Positions 1 to 7,894 of a stretch of DNA of 40,992 nucleotides are shown in pieces. The position numbers were made by a program, and so were the translations under genes. Below the pieces are notes generated by a model, which was not told the origin of the DNA, did no database searches, and saw only the letters and a program-made list of their open reading frames with translations. Every line of letters starts with the position of its first letter. Within the stretch, counting starts at the first letter, position 1. The DNA is taken from positions 1 to 40,992 of the forward strand of contig CAYMEO010000011.1 in NCBI GenBank assembly GCA_964389705.1. Direction: 5' to 3'. This DNA is from PSLL01 sp964389705 (GTDB taxonomy: Bacteria > Desulfobacterota_D > UBA1144 > Nemesobacterales > CSP1-2).

Positions 1-118
1 TCCGCTTGTAATTATTGAAAACTGCGTATACCACAATGCCTTCTATGAAGCCCCCATTATCCTTAATGATAGATCTGAAACATCAAGGTCTGGTCTTAAA
101 TTAGCTCATTTAGGACAT

Positions 119-478
119 ATGGAGATGCAGATTAGAAATGAGTCTAACTATTCTGATAATTTGTTATCAGGTAATAATAAATACTCCTCTCCAATAGATG
201 ACATAATACAAATTCTTGGGAGGAAATATACTATATTTCTCTTGAGTCTTATAGGGGATAGCGGGAATATTAGATTTAGTGAGATTAAGGATAAGTTGGG
301 TAGAATAAGCCCTTCAACCTTATCTGAGAGACTTGATAAGTTAGAGAAGGCGGGCTTAATAAAGCGTGAAATATATGCTGAAATTCCGCCGAGGGTCGAA
401 TATTCCCTGAGTAAAAACGGAGCAAAGCTCCTTAGAATACTCAAGTCTCTTTTGAGATTAACCTCACTTGGATCATAA
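119..478 (+). CDS. HxlR-type winged-helix transcriptional regulator (possibly 5'-partial)
   Basis: A 119-residue protein whose middle and C-terminal part follows the HxlR pattern: DDIIQILGRKYTIFLLSLI, then RFSEIKDKLGRISPSTLSERL (recognition helix region) and the wing LIKREIYAEIPPRVEYSLSKNG. Family members are small DNA-binding dimers that often sense redox or reactive electrophiles through a cysteine near the start. No such cysteine is visible here. The ATG at 125 has an AGGA at 112-115 at better spacing than the ATG at 119. The same frame is open without a stop back to the left edge of the window, so the gene could start further upstream and be cut by the window. It precedes the hydrogenase operon on the same strand and could regulate it, but nothing in the sequence proves that. 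Confidence 0.75.
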   Translation: MEMQIRNESNYSDNLLSGNNKYSSPIDDIIQILGRKYTIFLLSLIGDSGNIRFSEIKDKLGRISPSTLSERLDKLEKAGLIKREIYAEIPPRVEYSLSKNGAKLLRILKSLLRLTSLGS

Positions 479-503
479 AGGGATTTTTGATCTCAAGCAC
501 ATT

Positions 504-546
504 ATATTTGTGTTATTGTATTGAGACTCCATTAGTACACAAATAT
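504..546. repeat. 10-bp perfect inverted repeat, possible operator or hairpin
   Basis: ATATTTGTGT at 504-513 is the exact reverse complement of ACACAAATAT at 537-546, with a 23-nt spacer. It lies just after the regulator stop codon. There is no T tract after it, so it is a poor intrinsic terminator. An operator is equally possible. Confidence 0.4.
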
Positions 547-737
547 GATGCTAATGCCACAGTTATTTTATTAATCGGCCCTTTTTAGTAGATAATTAAG
601 CGATCTTTATATGTTTTATTATAGTATAGATATATTGCAAAGAGTCTAGAATAGGTAGGATATTGTCCTATGTTTGCTCTATCTTGAGTATGTCACATCT
701 TTAGTTCGAGATTTCAAACTAACTTCAAAAAAGGGTA

Positions 738-767
738 TTGACAAATTATGTCTATCTTTGATAAGAT
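738..767 (+). promoter_or_regulatory. Candidate sigma-70 promoter for the hydrogenase operon
   Basis: A perfect TTGACA -35 box at 738-743 is followed after 18 nt by TAAGAT at 762-767 (4 of 6 matches to TATAAT). Transcription would start near 774, leaving a leader of about 235 nt before the hhyS start at 1012. This is a pattern match only. Confidence 0.4.
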
Positions 768-1011
768 GCCTTTATAAGGCTGAGGTTAATATTAACAATG
801 GGTGATACTGAATTGGGATAGGAGTGGTTTACTTTCCTCAAAAGCAAGCCGTAACTTTTGCATCCGGCGGAGACTTCCATAACCCTGGTTTAATAATAAA
901 ATCAATAAAAAGATTTTTAATACAAGGCATATTTGTTGTATTTTGACTATTGTGCCTTAGAGTTTTTGTATCCGAATGGTTTTAGAATTCAAGAAAAAGG
1001 AGGGAAAGATC

Positions 1012-2061
1012 ATGGCAGAAATAGGGGCTAAGCGACAACCAGCAGTTCCAGAGATACACATAGTCTGGATGACAACCGGTTTGGGCTGTGATGGCGATTC
1101 GGTTGCAATCACCGCTGCGAGTCAGCCTAGCATTGAAGACATTGTTTTGGGAGCCATCCCTGGGCTTCCAAAGGTGCATTTGCATAATCCGGTTCTCGCA
1201 TATGAAGTCGGCGACGATTTTATGAAGTACTGGTATATGGCAGAGGAGGGAAAGCTCGACCCATTTGTTTTAGTCCTAGAGGGTTCAATTCCAAATGAGA
1301 AGATAAAGAGTGAGGGCTATTGGGCTGCGATGGGAACCGATAAGAAAACCGGCCAACCAATTACCACTAATGAATGGATTGACCGTTTGGCACCCAAAGC
1401 ATTGGCTGTGGTATGTGCCGGGACATGTGCCACATATGGCGGGATTCACGCCATGCAAGGAAATCCTACGGGATGCATGGGTGTAGCGGACTATCTAGGC
1501 TGGAATTGGAAATCGAAAGCGGGTATCCCGATTATAAATGTTCCCGGATGCCCGGTGCAACCAGATAATTTCATGGAGACACTACTCTACCTACTGTATA
1601 TGGCGGCGGGACTGGCTCCAATGATTCCCCTTGACGATGCACTGAGGCCTACTTGGCTCTTTGGGAAGACGGTTCATGAGGGCTGTGATAGGGCGGGATA
1701 TTATGAACAGGGTGATTTTGCTACTGAGTATGGTTCACCCAAGTGTATTGTGAAGCTCGGATGCTGGGGTCCAGTGGTTAACTGTAATGTTCCCAAGCGA
1801 GGATGGATGGCTGGACTAGGCGGCTGTCCTAATGTGGGTGGTATATGTATTGGTTGTACCATGCCCGGCTTTCCGGACAAGTTCATGCCTTTTATGGACG
1901 AGCCACCGGGCAGCAAGCTCTCTACATCTGCAAGCGGGCTCTACGGTGGTATAATGCGCGCACTGCGTAGGTTTACAAACGATACGCTCAATAAAGAACC
2001 GGCTTGGAGACACCCGCGTCCGGAGCTTACCACTGGGTATCGTCCAACTACATATAAGTAA
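1012..2061 (+). CDS. hhyS: [NiFe]-hydrogenase group 1h small subunit
   Basis: Electron-transfer subunit of a high-affinity H2-uptake hydrogenase (349 aa). The start at 1012 is chosen because AAGGAGGG (997-1004) sits 7 nt upstream; an upstream in-frame ATG at 976 lacks this. The proximal cluster site reads GLGCDGDS, so the ligand set is Cys26, Asp29, Cys139 and Cys180. Aspartate in place of the second cysteine is a hallmark of the actinobacterial-type (group 1h, formerly group 5) enzymes. Further cluster ligands lie around VHEGC (223-227), KC245, C251 and the Cys258/272/279/282 region. There is no Tat signal peptide and no C-terminal membrane anchor, as expected for this cytoplasmic class. Conserved stretches such as NVPGCPVQPDNFMETLLYLL and GCWGPVVNCNVPKRGWM support the call. 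Known members oxidise H2 at atmospheric levels, but the affinity of this one is inferred. Confidence 0.97.
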   Translation: MAEIGAKRQPAVPEIHIVWMTTGLGCDGDSVAITAASQPSIEDIVLGAIPGLPKVHLHNPVLAYEVGDDFMKYWYMAEEGKLDPFVLVLEGSIPNEKIKSEGYWAAMGTDKKTGQPITTNEWIDRLAPKALAVVCAGTCATYGGIHAMQGNPTGCMGVADYLGWNWKSKAGIPIINVPGCPVQPDNFMETLLYLLYMAAGLAPMIPLDDALRPTWLFGKTVHEGCDRAGYYEQGDFATEYGSPKCIVKLGCWGPVVNCNVPKRGWMAGLGGCPNVGGICIGCTMPGFPDKFMPFMDEPPGSKLSTSASGLYGGIMRALRRFTNDTLNKEPAWRHPRPELTTGYRPTTYK

Positions 2062-2140
2062 CAATGTAGGATGATGGGTATTGGGGATGAGGTATGAGCA
2101 ATTCGATAAAGTGGCAGGAATATTTAAAGGAGGTGACATC

Positions 2141-3904
2141 ATGGCTAAGCAGCCAAATATAGTTGAAATGAACTGGGACCCGATTACCCGAATTGTCGGG
2201 AGCCTAGGCATTTATACCAAGATTGATTTTGCAAACAAACAGGTTGTTGAGTGTCACAGCACCTCTTCAATCTTCCGTGGCTATAGTATCTTTATGAAGG
2301 GTAAAGACCCACGTGATGCTCACTTTATTACGAGCCGTATCTGTGGTATCTGTGGTGATAATCATGCGACCTGTGCTACATATGCGCAGAACATGGCTTT
2401 TGGTATTAGGCCACCAGCGATAGCAGAGTGGATTGTCAATCTCGGTGAGGCGGCTGAGTATATGTTTGACCACAATATATTCCAGGACAACCTAGTTGGT
2501 GTGGATTTCTGTGAACAGATGGTCAAGGAAACAAACCCAGGCGTTTGGGATAAGGCACAAAAGACTGAGGCACCTAATGGAGATAAACATGGCTACCGTA
2601 AAATCAGCGACATTATGACAGCACTCAACCCATTTACCGGAGAGTTTTACCGTGAGACACTACAGGTAAGTCGTTATACACGAGAGGCGTTTTGTTTGAT
2701 GGAGGGAAGGCATGTCCATCCCTCAACCCTCTATCCCGGGGGTGTAGGAACAGTACCCACAGTCCAACTCTTTACCGACTACCTTGTCCGTCTGGCAAGA
2801 TATGCTGAGTTTATGAAGAAATGTGTTCCATTACACGACGATCTATTTAACTTCTTCTATGATGCCTTGCCTGGTTATGAGAAGGTTGGCTATAGGCGTA
2901 CCTTACTCGGTTGTTGGGGTTCATTTAATAATCCCGAGGTTTGCGACTATACGTATAAGAACATGTCCAAGTGGGGTAATGCAATGTATGTTACCCCAGG
3001 TGTAGTTGTTGATGGCAAACTGGTCACCCACGACCTGGTAAAGATTAATTTGGGAATTCGTATTCTCCTTGGTCATTCCTACTATGAGGACTGGGCAGAA
3101 ACCGGTGAAACATTTGTCAAGGAGGATCCGCTTGGTAATCCAGTTGATAAACGCCACCCCTGGAACCAAACTACAATACCAAAGCCACAGAAAAGAGACT
3201 TTAACGCCGCATATAGCTGGACTATGGCTCCCCGTTGGTTTGACGGCAAGGATTATCTTGCACTGGACACCGGAGGCGGCCCTATCGCCCGATTCTGGGC
3301 AACTGCATTGGCTGGATTGGTAGATATTGGCTATGTTAAGGCAACTGGCAACAGCGTTAAGATATATCTGCCTAAGACGGCTACACTGCCAGAGACTGAA
3401 TTTGAATGGAAGATACCTAAGTGGAGCAATGCCATAGAACGAGACCGTGCCAGAACCTATTTCCAAGCCTATGCCGCTGCATGTGCATATTACTTCGTAG
3501 AACAGGCGCTCAAAGAGTTACATGCCGGTAGAACAAAGACATGGACCGATTTTAAGGTTCCCGATGAAGCTATAGGCTGTGGCTTCCATGAGGCTGTACG
3601 GGGTGTGCTCTCTCACCATGTAGTGATCCGCAACGGCAAGATTGCCAATTATCATCCCTATCCGCCGACTCCATGGAACGGCAGTGTACGCGATTTCTAT
3701 GGTACACCTGGGCCTTATGAGGATGCTGTTCAAAATACGCCCATATTTGAGGAGAACGGACCTGACAAGTTCAAGGGAATTGACATTATGCGTGCTGTAA
3801 GGAGCTTTGATCCCTGTCTACCGTGTGGCGTTCACATGTATCTGGGTAATGGTAAAACACTCAAGGTTGTTCATTCACCAACTTTCGGTGGATTATTGAA
3901 ATAG
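2141..3904 (+). CDS. hhyL: [NiFe]-hydrogenase group 1h large (catalytic) subunit
   Basis: Catalytic subunit carrying the NiFe(CN)2CO site (587 aa). The start at 2141 follows a near-perfect Shine-Dalgarno (AAAGGAGGTGA, 2126-2136), so the upstream in-frame ATGs are not used. The nickel-binding motifs are RICGICGDNH (residues 66-75) and DPCLPCGVH (557-565). After His565 come 22 residues (MYLGNG to GGLLK), the C-terminal peptide that the endopeptidase at 7895-8434 should remove once nickel is inserted. It lies 79 nt after hhyS. It forms the heterodimer core with HhyS. Sequence and partner identify group 1h; in this class the enzyme feeds electrons from trace H2 into the aerobic respiratory chain (established for the family, not shown here). 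Confidence 0.97.
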   Translation: MAKQPNIVEMNWDPITRIVGSLGIYTKIDFANKQVVECHSTSSIFRGYSIFMKGKDPRDAHFITSRICGICGDNHATCATYAQNMAFGIRPPAIAEWIVNLGEAAEYMFDHNIFQDNLVGVDFCEQMVKETNPGVWDKAQKTEAPNGDKHGYRKISDIMTALNPFTGEFYRETLQVSRYTREAFCLMEGRHVHPSTLYPGGVGTVPTVQLFTDYLVRLARYAEFMKKCVPLHDDLFNFFYDALPGYEKVGYRRTLLGCWGSFNNPEVCDYTYKNMSKWGNAMYVTPGVVVDGKLVTHDLVKINLGIRILLGHSYYEDWAETGETFVKEDPLGNPVDKRHPWNQTTIPKPQKRDFNAAYSWTMAPRWFDGKDYLALDTGGGPIARFWATALAGLVDIGYVKATGNSVKIYLPKTATLPETEFEWKIPKWSNAIERDRARTYFQAYAAACAYYFVEQALKELHAGRTKTWTDFKVPDEAIGCGFHEAVRGVLSHHVVIRNGKIANYHPYPPTPWNGSVRDFYGTPGPYEDAVQNTPIFEENGPDKFKGIDIMRAVRSFDPCLPCGVHMYLGNGKTLKVVHSPTFGGLLK

Positions 3905-3921
3905 GAACTCGATTCTTTATG

Positions 3922-3952
3922 TAGAGACGATCCGCGATGTGGATCGTCTCTA
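3922..3952 (+). other. Perfect 12-bp hairpin after hhyL
   Basis: TAGAGACGATCC (3922-3933) and GGATCGTCTCTA (3941-3952) pair exactly around a 7-nt loop. No run of T follows, so it is unlikely to be a simple intrinsic terminator. A 3'-end stabiliser or processing signal that sets hhySL above the downstream genes is a reasonable guess. Confidence 0.6.
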
Positions 3953-3984
3953 AGAATGGAGAGGATAAGGAGAAATTTTAACTG

Positions 3985-4013
3985 GTAATTCTCGTAGCTT
4001 GCTATGAGATTAC
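3985..4013 (+). other. Second hairpin in the hhyL to iron-sulfur gene gap
   Basis: GTAATTCTCGTAG (3985-3997) pairs with CTATGAGATTAC (4002-4013) around a CTTG loop, with one bulged T and one G-T pair. It lies 32 nt after the first hairpin. The rest of the 230-bp gap holds no plausible gene. Confidence 0.4.
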
Positions 4014-4133
4014 ATTATAAGAGGGAGGGGTTTGAGAAACTGTAGACGTCTCGAGTCAAGTAATTCCTGTCTTGATACCCGTAATTTGATGTAAAGAATC
4101 CAAGGGTTATAAAAGGAGCGGTTTTGTATCTGA

Positions 4134-5054
4134 TTGATTTTCAAAGGCGTTGGTTACGGTGTAGTCATGGTTAAGGATAAGGAATTTCAAAAAGGAATCC
4201 AGCGGATTGAGGAATTAATCCAGAGGATTGAGGAGTCCGCTGATATAAACGCAAAGACCAGCGCCAAAGAGCTTGTTCAGTTGCTTATGGATCTCCACGG
4301 TGTCGGTATAGAGCGAATAATGAATATTGTCTCAAAAGCGGGGGAACCTGGACGTGCGATTATTGATGACTTCGTATGTGATGATCTAGTCGAGAGTTTA
4401 CTCCTATTGTATGGGCTTCATCCCCTTGATCTTAGGACGCGGGTGACGAAAGCCCTAGATAAAGTACGTCCCTATCTCCATTCTCACGGAGGCAATGTTG
4501 AACTGATTGATGTCGCAGAGGCTGAAGGTGTGGTTCGGCTCAGGCTTCAGGGAAGCTGTAAGAGCTGTCCCTCATCCGCTATGACTCTCAAGCTCGCCAT
4601 CGAGGAGGCAATATATGGGGCGTGTCCTGATGTGACCGCAATAGAGGCTGAAGGTGTGGCAGAGCAACCATCCGTACCTGGCTCTGTGTCCTTTAAGGGA
4701 AAGATTCGAAATAGAGAGGTACTCCCGTCCTCTAGTGATAATAGTTGGGAAGAAGTAGAGGGCCTTGACTCACTCCCTCAAGGTACTGTGAAGACTATAG
4801 AGATCTCTGGTCGTTTGATTCTTTTCTGTCGGCTTGGAGAGACGTTCTATGCATATAGCGATATATGTCCCGGGTGCGGTCAGGTACTGCAGGACGCCTA
4901 TATTAAGACAACGGCTATTGTCTGTCCTACCTGTGGACAGCGGTATGATGTTATCCGAGCAGGGCGTGGGCTGGATCAACCGAGTCTCCACCTGGAGCCG
5001 TTTCCGCTTTTGGTGGAAGGAGGCCGAGCGAAGGTTGCTTTACCAACATTTTAA
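4134..5054 (+). CDS. NifU-like/Rieske-like iron-sulfur protein of the hydrogenase operon (HhyE/HucE-like)
   Basis: A 306-residue two-domain protein. Residues about 100-170 match the NifU C-terminal (Nfu) domain, with the cluster motif CKSC at 142-145. Residues about 210-303 have a Rieske-type fold pattern, but the ligands are all cysteine: CPGC (245-248) and CPTCGQRYD (264-272) instead of C-x-H and C-x2-H. Iron-sulfur proteins HucE and HhyE are linked to the two mycobacterial high-affinity hydrogenases, and this protein seems to be their counterpart. It could carry electrons out of HhyS or help cluster assembly. Start codon: TTG at 4134 directly after an in-frame stop, with AGGAG at 4114-4118; an ATG at 4167 is the alternative. 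It opens the accessory part of the operon. Confidence 0.85.
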   Translation: MIFKGVGYGVVMVKDKEFQKGIQRIEELIQRIEESADINAKTSAKELVQLLMDLHGVGIERIMNIVSKAGEPGRAIIDDFVCDDLVESLLLLYGLHPLDLRTRVTKALDKVRPYLHSHGGNVELIDVAEAEGVVRLRLQGSCKSCPSSAMTLKLAIEEAIYGACPDVTAIEAEGVAEQPSVPGSVSFKGKIRNREVLPSSSDNSWEEVEGLDSLPQGTVKTIEISGRLILFCRLGETFYAYSDICPGCGQVLQDAYIKTTAIVCPTCGQRYDVIRAGRGLDQPSLHLEPFPLLVEGGRAKVALPTF

Positions 5055-5137
5055 TAGAAATGCGTACGAATTTGTGCGAATCGATTCTTTTTCATTCGCG
5101 TAGATTCATAGTTAAACACTTGTCGATGGTGATCTAA

Positions 5138-5794
5138 ATGGGTTCAAAGCGTTTTCCATATCAGTCACTTGGAATCCTCCGCCAGTTTATTCGTGAAAGA
5201 ACGCCAGTGGAGCAGTGCGAATTTTGTAGCGCTGAGTTACCATCTGAACATAATCACCTGATCGAGTTGTCAAACGGACAATTGATCTGTGCCTGCGGTG
5301 CCTGTGCCGTTCTCTTTAGTAGCCAGAGTAGGGGAAAGTACCGAAAGGTGCCCGAGCGTATTCGATTCCTTCCGGACTTTCAGATGACCGATGTCCAGTG
5401 GGATAGCTTGATGATACCCATTGGTATGGCCTTCTTATTTAATAGTACAACAGCAAGAAGGGTAGTCGCTATATATCCAAGTCCAGCTGGTGCAATGGAA
5501 TCGCTTCTCACATTGGAATCATGGGAGGAAATAGTACAGGGTAATCCATCCCTAAAGGAGATGGAACCTGATGTCGAGGCGCTACTTATAAACCGAGTGG
5601 GCAATGTACGTGAGTACTACATCGTACCGATAGATGAGTGCTACAAGCTAGTAGGTCTTATACGCATTCACTGGAGGGGTTTATCCGGTGGTTCAGAGGT
5701 TTGGGCGGAAATAGAGAGGTTCTTCTCCAGTCTGAAAGAGAAATCGGTTGGGATGAGTAGTACCTCTATTCCGGGAGGTGAATATAATGCCTAA
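5138..5794 (+). CDS. DUF5947 family hydrogenase-associated protein
   Basis: A 218-residue protein of unknown function typical of group 1h hydrogenase loci. The N-terminal 60 residues hold a cysteine/histidine cluster that could bind a metal: C27-x2-C30, His38 and His40, then C51-A-C53-x2-C56 (QLICACGACAVLF). The remainder (about 80-215) is a mixed alpha/beta region without a motif I recognise. No signal peptide or membrane segment. It ends inside the start of the next gene (8-nt overlap), which suggests translational coupling and equal dosage. A role in maturation or as a structural partner of HhySL is plausible from context only. Confidence 0.8.
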   Translation: MGSKRFPYQSLGILRQFIRERTPVEQCEFCSAELPSEHNHLIELSNGQLICACGACAVLFSSQSRGKYRKVPERIRFLPDFQMTDVQWDSLMIPIGMAFLFNSTTARRVVAIYPSPAGAMESLLTLESWEEIVQGNPSLKEMEPDVEALLINRVGNVREYYIVPIDECYKLVGLIRIHWRGLSGGSEVWAEIERFFSSLKEKSVGMSSTSIPGGEYNA

Positions 5795-6515
5795 TCTTAG
5801 CTTCCATGTAGAGGGTGCTGAACCCATTGCCTTTGCTGTGGCGCCTTTGATTGTATTCAAATTGAGAATTACCAATTCTATTGCAAAAGAGTCAATCCAT
5901 GCTATTGCACTCCGTTGCCAGATTCAGATTGAGACTACTCATCGGCGCTACAGTGCTCAGGACCAGGAGCGACTACTTGATGTCTTTGGTGAACCTGGGC
6001 TCTGGAGTCGATCCCTTCGCAGTATGCTCTGGACGCATACGGGCGTTACCGTACCTCCATTTATAGATAGCACTACTGTAGACCTTCCTGTACCGTGCAC
6101 ATATGACTTCAATATTGCCGCAACAAAGTACTTTTATGCCTTGCAGGATGGAGAGGTACCACTCTGTCTTTTATTCAGCGGAACTATTTTCTATATGGCG
6201 GGTGAGAGGGCTTTACAGGTTGCCCAAATTCCTTGGGATAGAGAGGCCAGATTCCGTCTGCCTATTCGGGTCTGGAAGGAGATGATGGAAATTTACTATC
6301 CCAATAGCGCATGGCTCTGTCTGCGCAAGGATATATTTGATCGATTGTATCAGTATAAGCTCCGTCTTGGATTGGCGACATGGGAACAGGCACTGGAGAG
6401 TCTCCTTAATAACCCTGCGATGAATTCTGATATTAGTCTTGATTCAACCCAGGCTTCAACTGGACTTCGGACCGATTCCTCAACAAGCTCTAAGCTCAAA
6501 GAGGTGAAATCATGA
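5787..6515 (+). CDS. DUF6084 family hydrogenase-associated protein
   Basis: A 242-residue protein of unknown function, assigned to DUF6084 by its pattern: N-terminal PNLSFHVEGAEPIAFAVAPLIVFKLRI, the FGEPGLWSRSLRSMLWTHT segment and a C-terminal RVWKEMMEIYYPNSAWLCL. The start at 5787 has GGGAGGTGA at 5773-5781. It overlaps the previous stop by 8 nt and ends in an ATGA overlap with the next gene. The last 30 residues are serine/threonine-rich and probably flexible. The first part looks beta-rich. No cysteine motif or membrane segment. Members are found with DUF5947 in group 1h hydrogenase clusters, so a role specific to this hydrogenase class is inferred. Confidence 0.8.
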   Translation: MPNLSFHVEGAEPIAFAVAPLIVFKLRITNSIAKESIHAIALRCQIQIETTHRRYSAQDQERLLDVFGEPGLWSRSLRSMLWTHTGVTVPPFIDSTTVDLPVPCTYDFNIAATKYFYALQDGEVPLCLLFSGTIFYMAGERALQVAQIPWDREARFRLPIRVWKEMMEIYYPNSAWLCLRKDIFDRLYQYKLRLGLATWEQALESLLNNPAMNSDISLDSTQASTGLRTDSSTSSKLKEVKS

Positions 6516-7882
6516 ATTTCGCTTTTGTTGAAAAGATTGCTAATGCCATTCTCTACGAGGGATATATTCTCTATCCATACAGACCGTCGGCAACGAAGAA
6601 CCGACAACGCTGGATGTTTGGGATAATATATCCGCACGATTATAGCCTATCCCAAGGAGACACAGCCCCTTGGACTATGCAGACGCAGTGCCTTGTGATG
6701 GGAAGTTATCAGACATCTATTGAGATAAAGATTCGGTTCTTGCACTTTATTGCGCGGGAAGTAGGCGAGCTTGTTCAACCCCTAACTAGACTCTCAGATG
6801 GCGTGGAACCGGAGTTCCATATTGTGGAGACACTTCAAGTCGGCGAGAGGCTATTTCAAACCTGGCAAGAGGCAGTTGAGCGGGAAGTTGTAATTCCGAA
6901 TCTAAATCTTGAGGATATTGTTGCCCGACCGGAGCATCTTGAGTTTACCTTCCCACCGCGTCGAGAGCAGGAATTAGAGCCATTGCGCTCTAATAATGGT
7001 GATATAATTGGGGTAATTGTGCGAAGGCAGCGGCCTGTTAATGGAGTTGTGGAGGTATTGGCTGAAAATGTCGGTGACCGAGTATTCAGAGTCACCATAC
7101 GCATTATGAATCTTACGCCGTTCAAGGGGGCAACTGAGGCGCGCCGTGATGAAGTGCTCTTATCTTCTTTCATATCTACACATACGATTCTAGGTGTTCT
7201 AGGGGGTGAGTTTGTCTCTCTGCTTGATCCTCTGGGAGAGTTTAAGGAAATAGCAGCCGAGTGTCTTAATGTTGGAACTTGGCCAGTACTGGTAGGAGAA
7301 GAAGGAAGGCGAGATATGATGCTCTCATCGCCTATCATACTCTATGATTATCCACAGATAGCACCGGAGAGTTCTGGTGATCTATTTGATGGAACTGAGA
7401 TAGATGAACTCCTTACATTGCGTATTATGACTCTTACGGATGAGGAAAAAAGGGAGATGCGTCAGCTAGATGAACGTGCCAGACAGATACTAGAGAGGAC
7501 CGAAATGCTTCCTCCAGAGCAACTGATGAAACTCCATGGAGCAGTAAGAGGACTTAAGTTATTCGATGATGAAAAGCTGATTGACTGTTGGAATCCATTG
7601 GAAGAAAAACCACGACTCGAGCGTATATGCATCGGTGGGGTTGATCTCAAGCGGGGTGATCGCGTCCTCCTGCGGCCGCGGAGTCGAGGAGATATCTTCG
7701 ATGTGGCACTAGAGGGGAAGACTGCAACTATTGAGTCTATAGAGCAGGATTATGAAGATAGGGTCTATATTGCTGTTACAGTAGATGATGATCCCGGCAA
7801 GGAGTTTGGCGGGGTGAGGATGCCGGGCCATCGCTTCTTTTTCGCTCCTGAGGAAGTTGAGCCGATCAGCAGCAATGATTAG
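6512..7882 (+). CDS. Conserved protein of unknown function in group 1h hydrogenase operons
   Basis: A 456-residue soluble protein whose start codon shares ATGA with the preceding stop. Three parts can be seen: an N-terminal region (about 1-170) beginning NFAFVEKIANAILYEGYILYPYRPSATKN; a middle region (about 170-300) rich in beta strands, including IRIMNLTPF and STHTILGVLGGEFVSLLDP; and a charged, probably helical stretch (about 315-355, TDEEKREMRQLDERARQIL) followed by a small beta domain (about 375-450, DLKRGDRVLLRPR and PGHRFFFAPEEVEPI). I recognise no catalytic motif. Tight coupling to the two DUF genes and the protease argues for a function in the same complex or its maturation. Confidence 0.75.
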   Translation: MNFAFVEKIANAILYEGYILYPYRPSATKNRQRWMFGIIYPHDYSLSQGDTAPWTMQTQCLVMGSYQTSIEIKIRFLHFIAREVGELVQPLTRLSDGVEPEFHIVETLQVGERLFQTWQEAVEREVVIPNLNLEDIVARPEHLEFTFPPRREQELEPLRSNNGDIIGVIVRRQRPVNGVVEVLAENVGDRVFRVTIRIMNLTPFKGATEARRDEVLLSSFISTHTILGVLGGEFVSLLDPLGEFKEIAAECLNVGTWPVLVGEEGRRDMMLSSPIILYDYPQIAPESSGDLFDGTEIDELLTLRIMTLTDEEKREMRQLDERARQILERTEMLPPEQLMKLHGAVRGLKLFDDEKLIDCWNPLEEKPRLERICIGGVDLKRGDRVLLRPRSRGDIFDVALEGKTATIESIEQDYEDRVYIAVTVDDDPGKEFGGVRMPGHRFFFAPEEVEPISSND

Positions 7883-7894
7883 GGAGGGATTTGA

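Larger units (their letters stand above)
479..975. other. Long intergenic region upstream of the hydrogenase operon
   Basis: About 500 bp without a convincing gene. It contains a 10-bp inverted repeat (504-513 and 537-546), a sigma-70-like promoter (738-767), and a second weaker one closer to hhyS (TTGACT at 943-948 with TTGTAT at 966-971). No known riboswitch was recognised in the roughly 235 nt between the better promoter and the hhyS start. Confidence 0.6.

Noticed and set aside
1012..2061. Tat-exported group 1 hydrogenase small subunit
   Set aside because: No twin-arginine signal peptide before the first cluster motif; the Asp-for-Cys ligand fits the cytoplasmic group 1h class.
3922..3952. 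Perfect hairpin after hhyL as an intrinsic terminator
   Set aside because: No T tract follows; the downstream genes are clearly part of the same functional set.
4134..5054. NifU domain as a sign of nitrogen fixation
   Set aside because: Only the Nfu-type C-terminal domain is present and it is fused to a Rieske-like domain in a hydrogenase operon; no nif genes are nearby.
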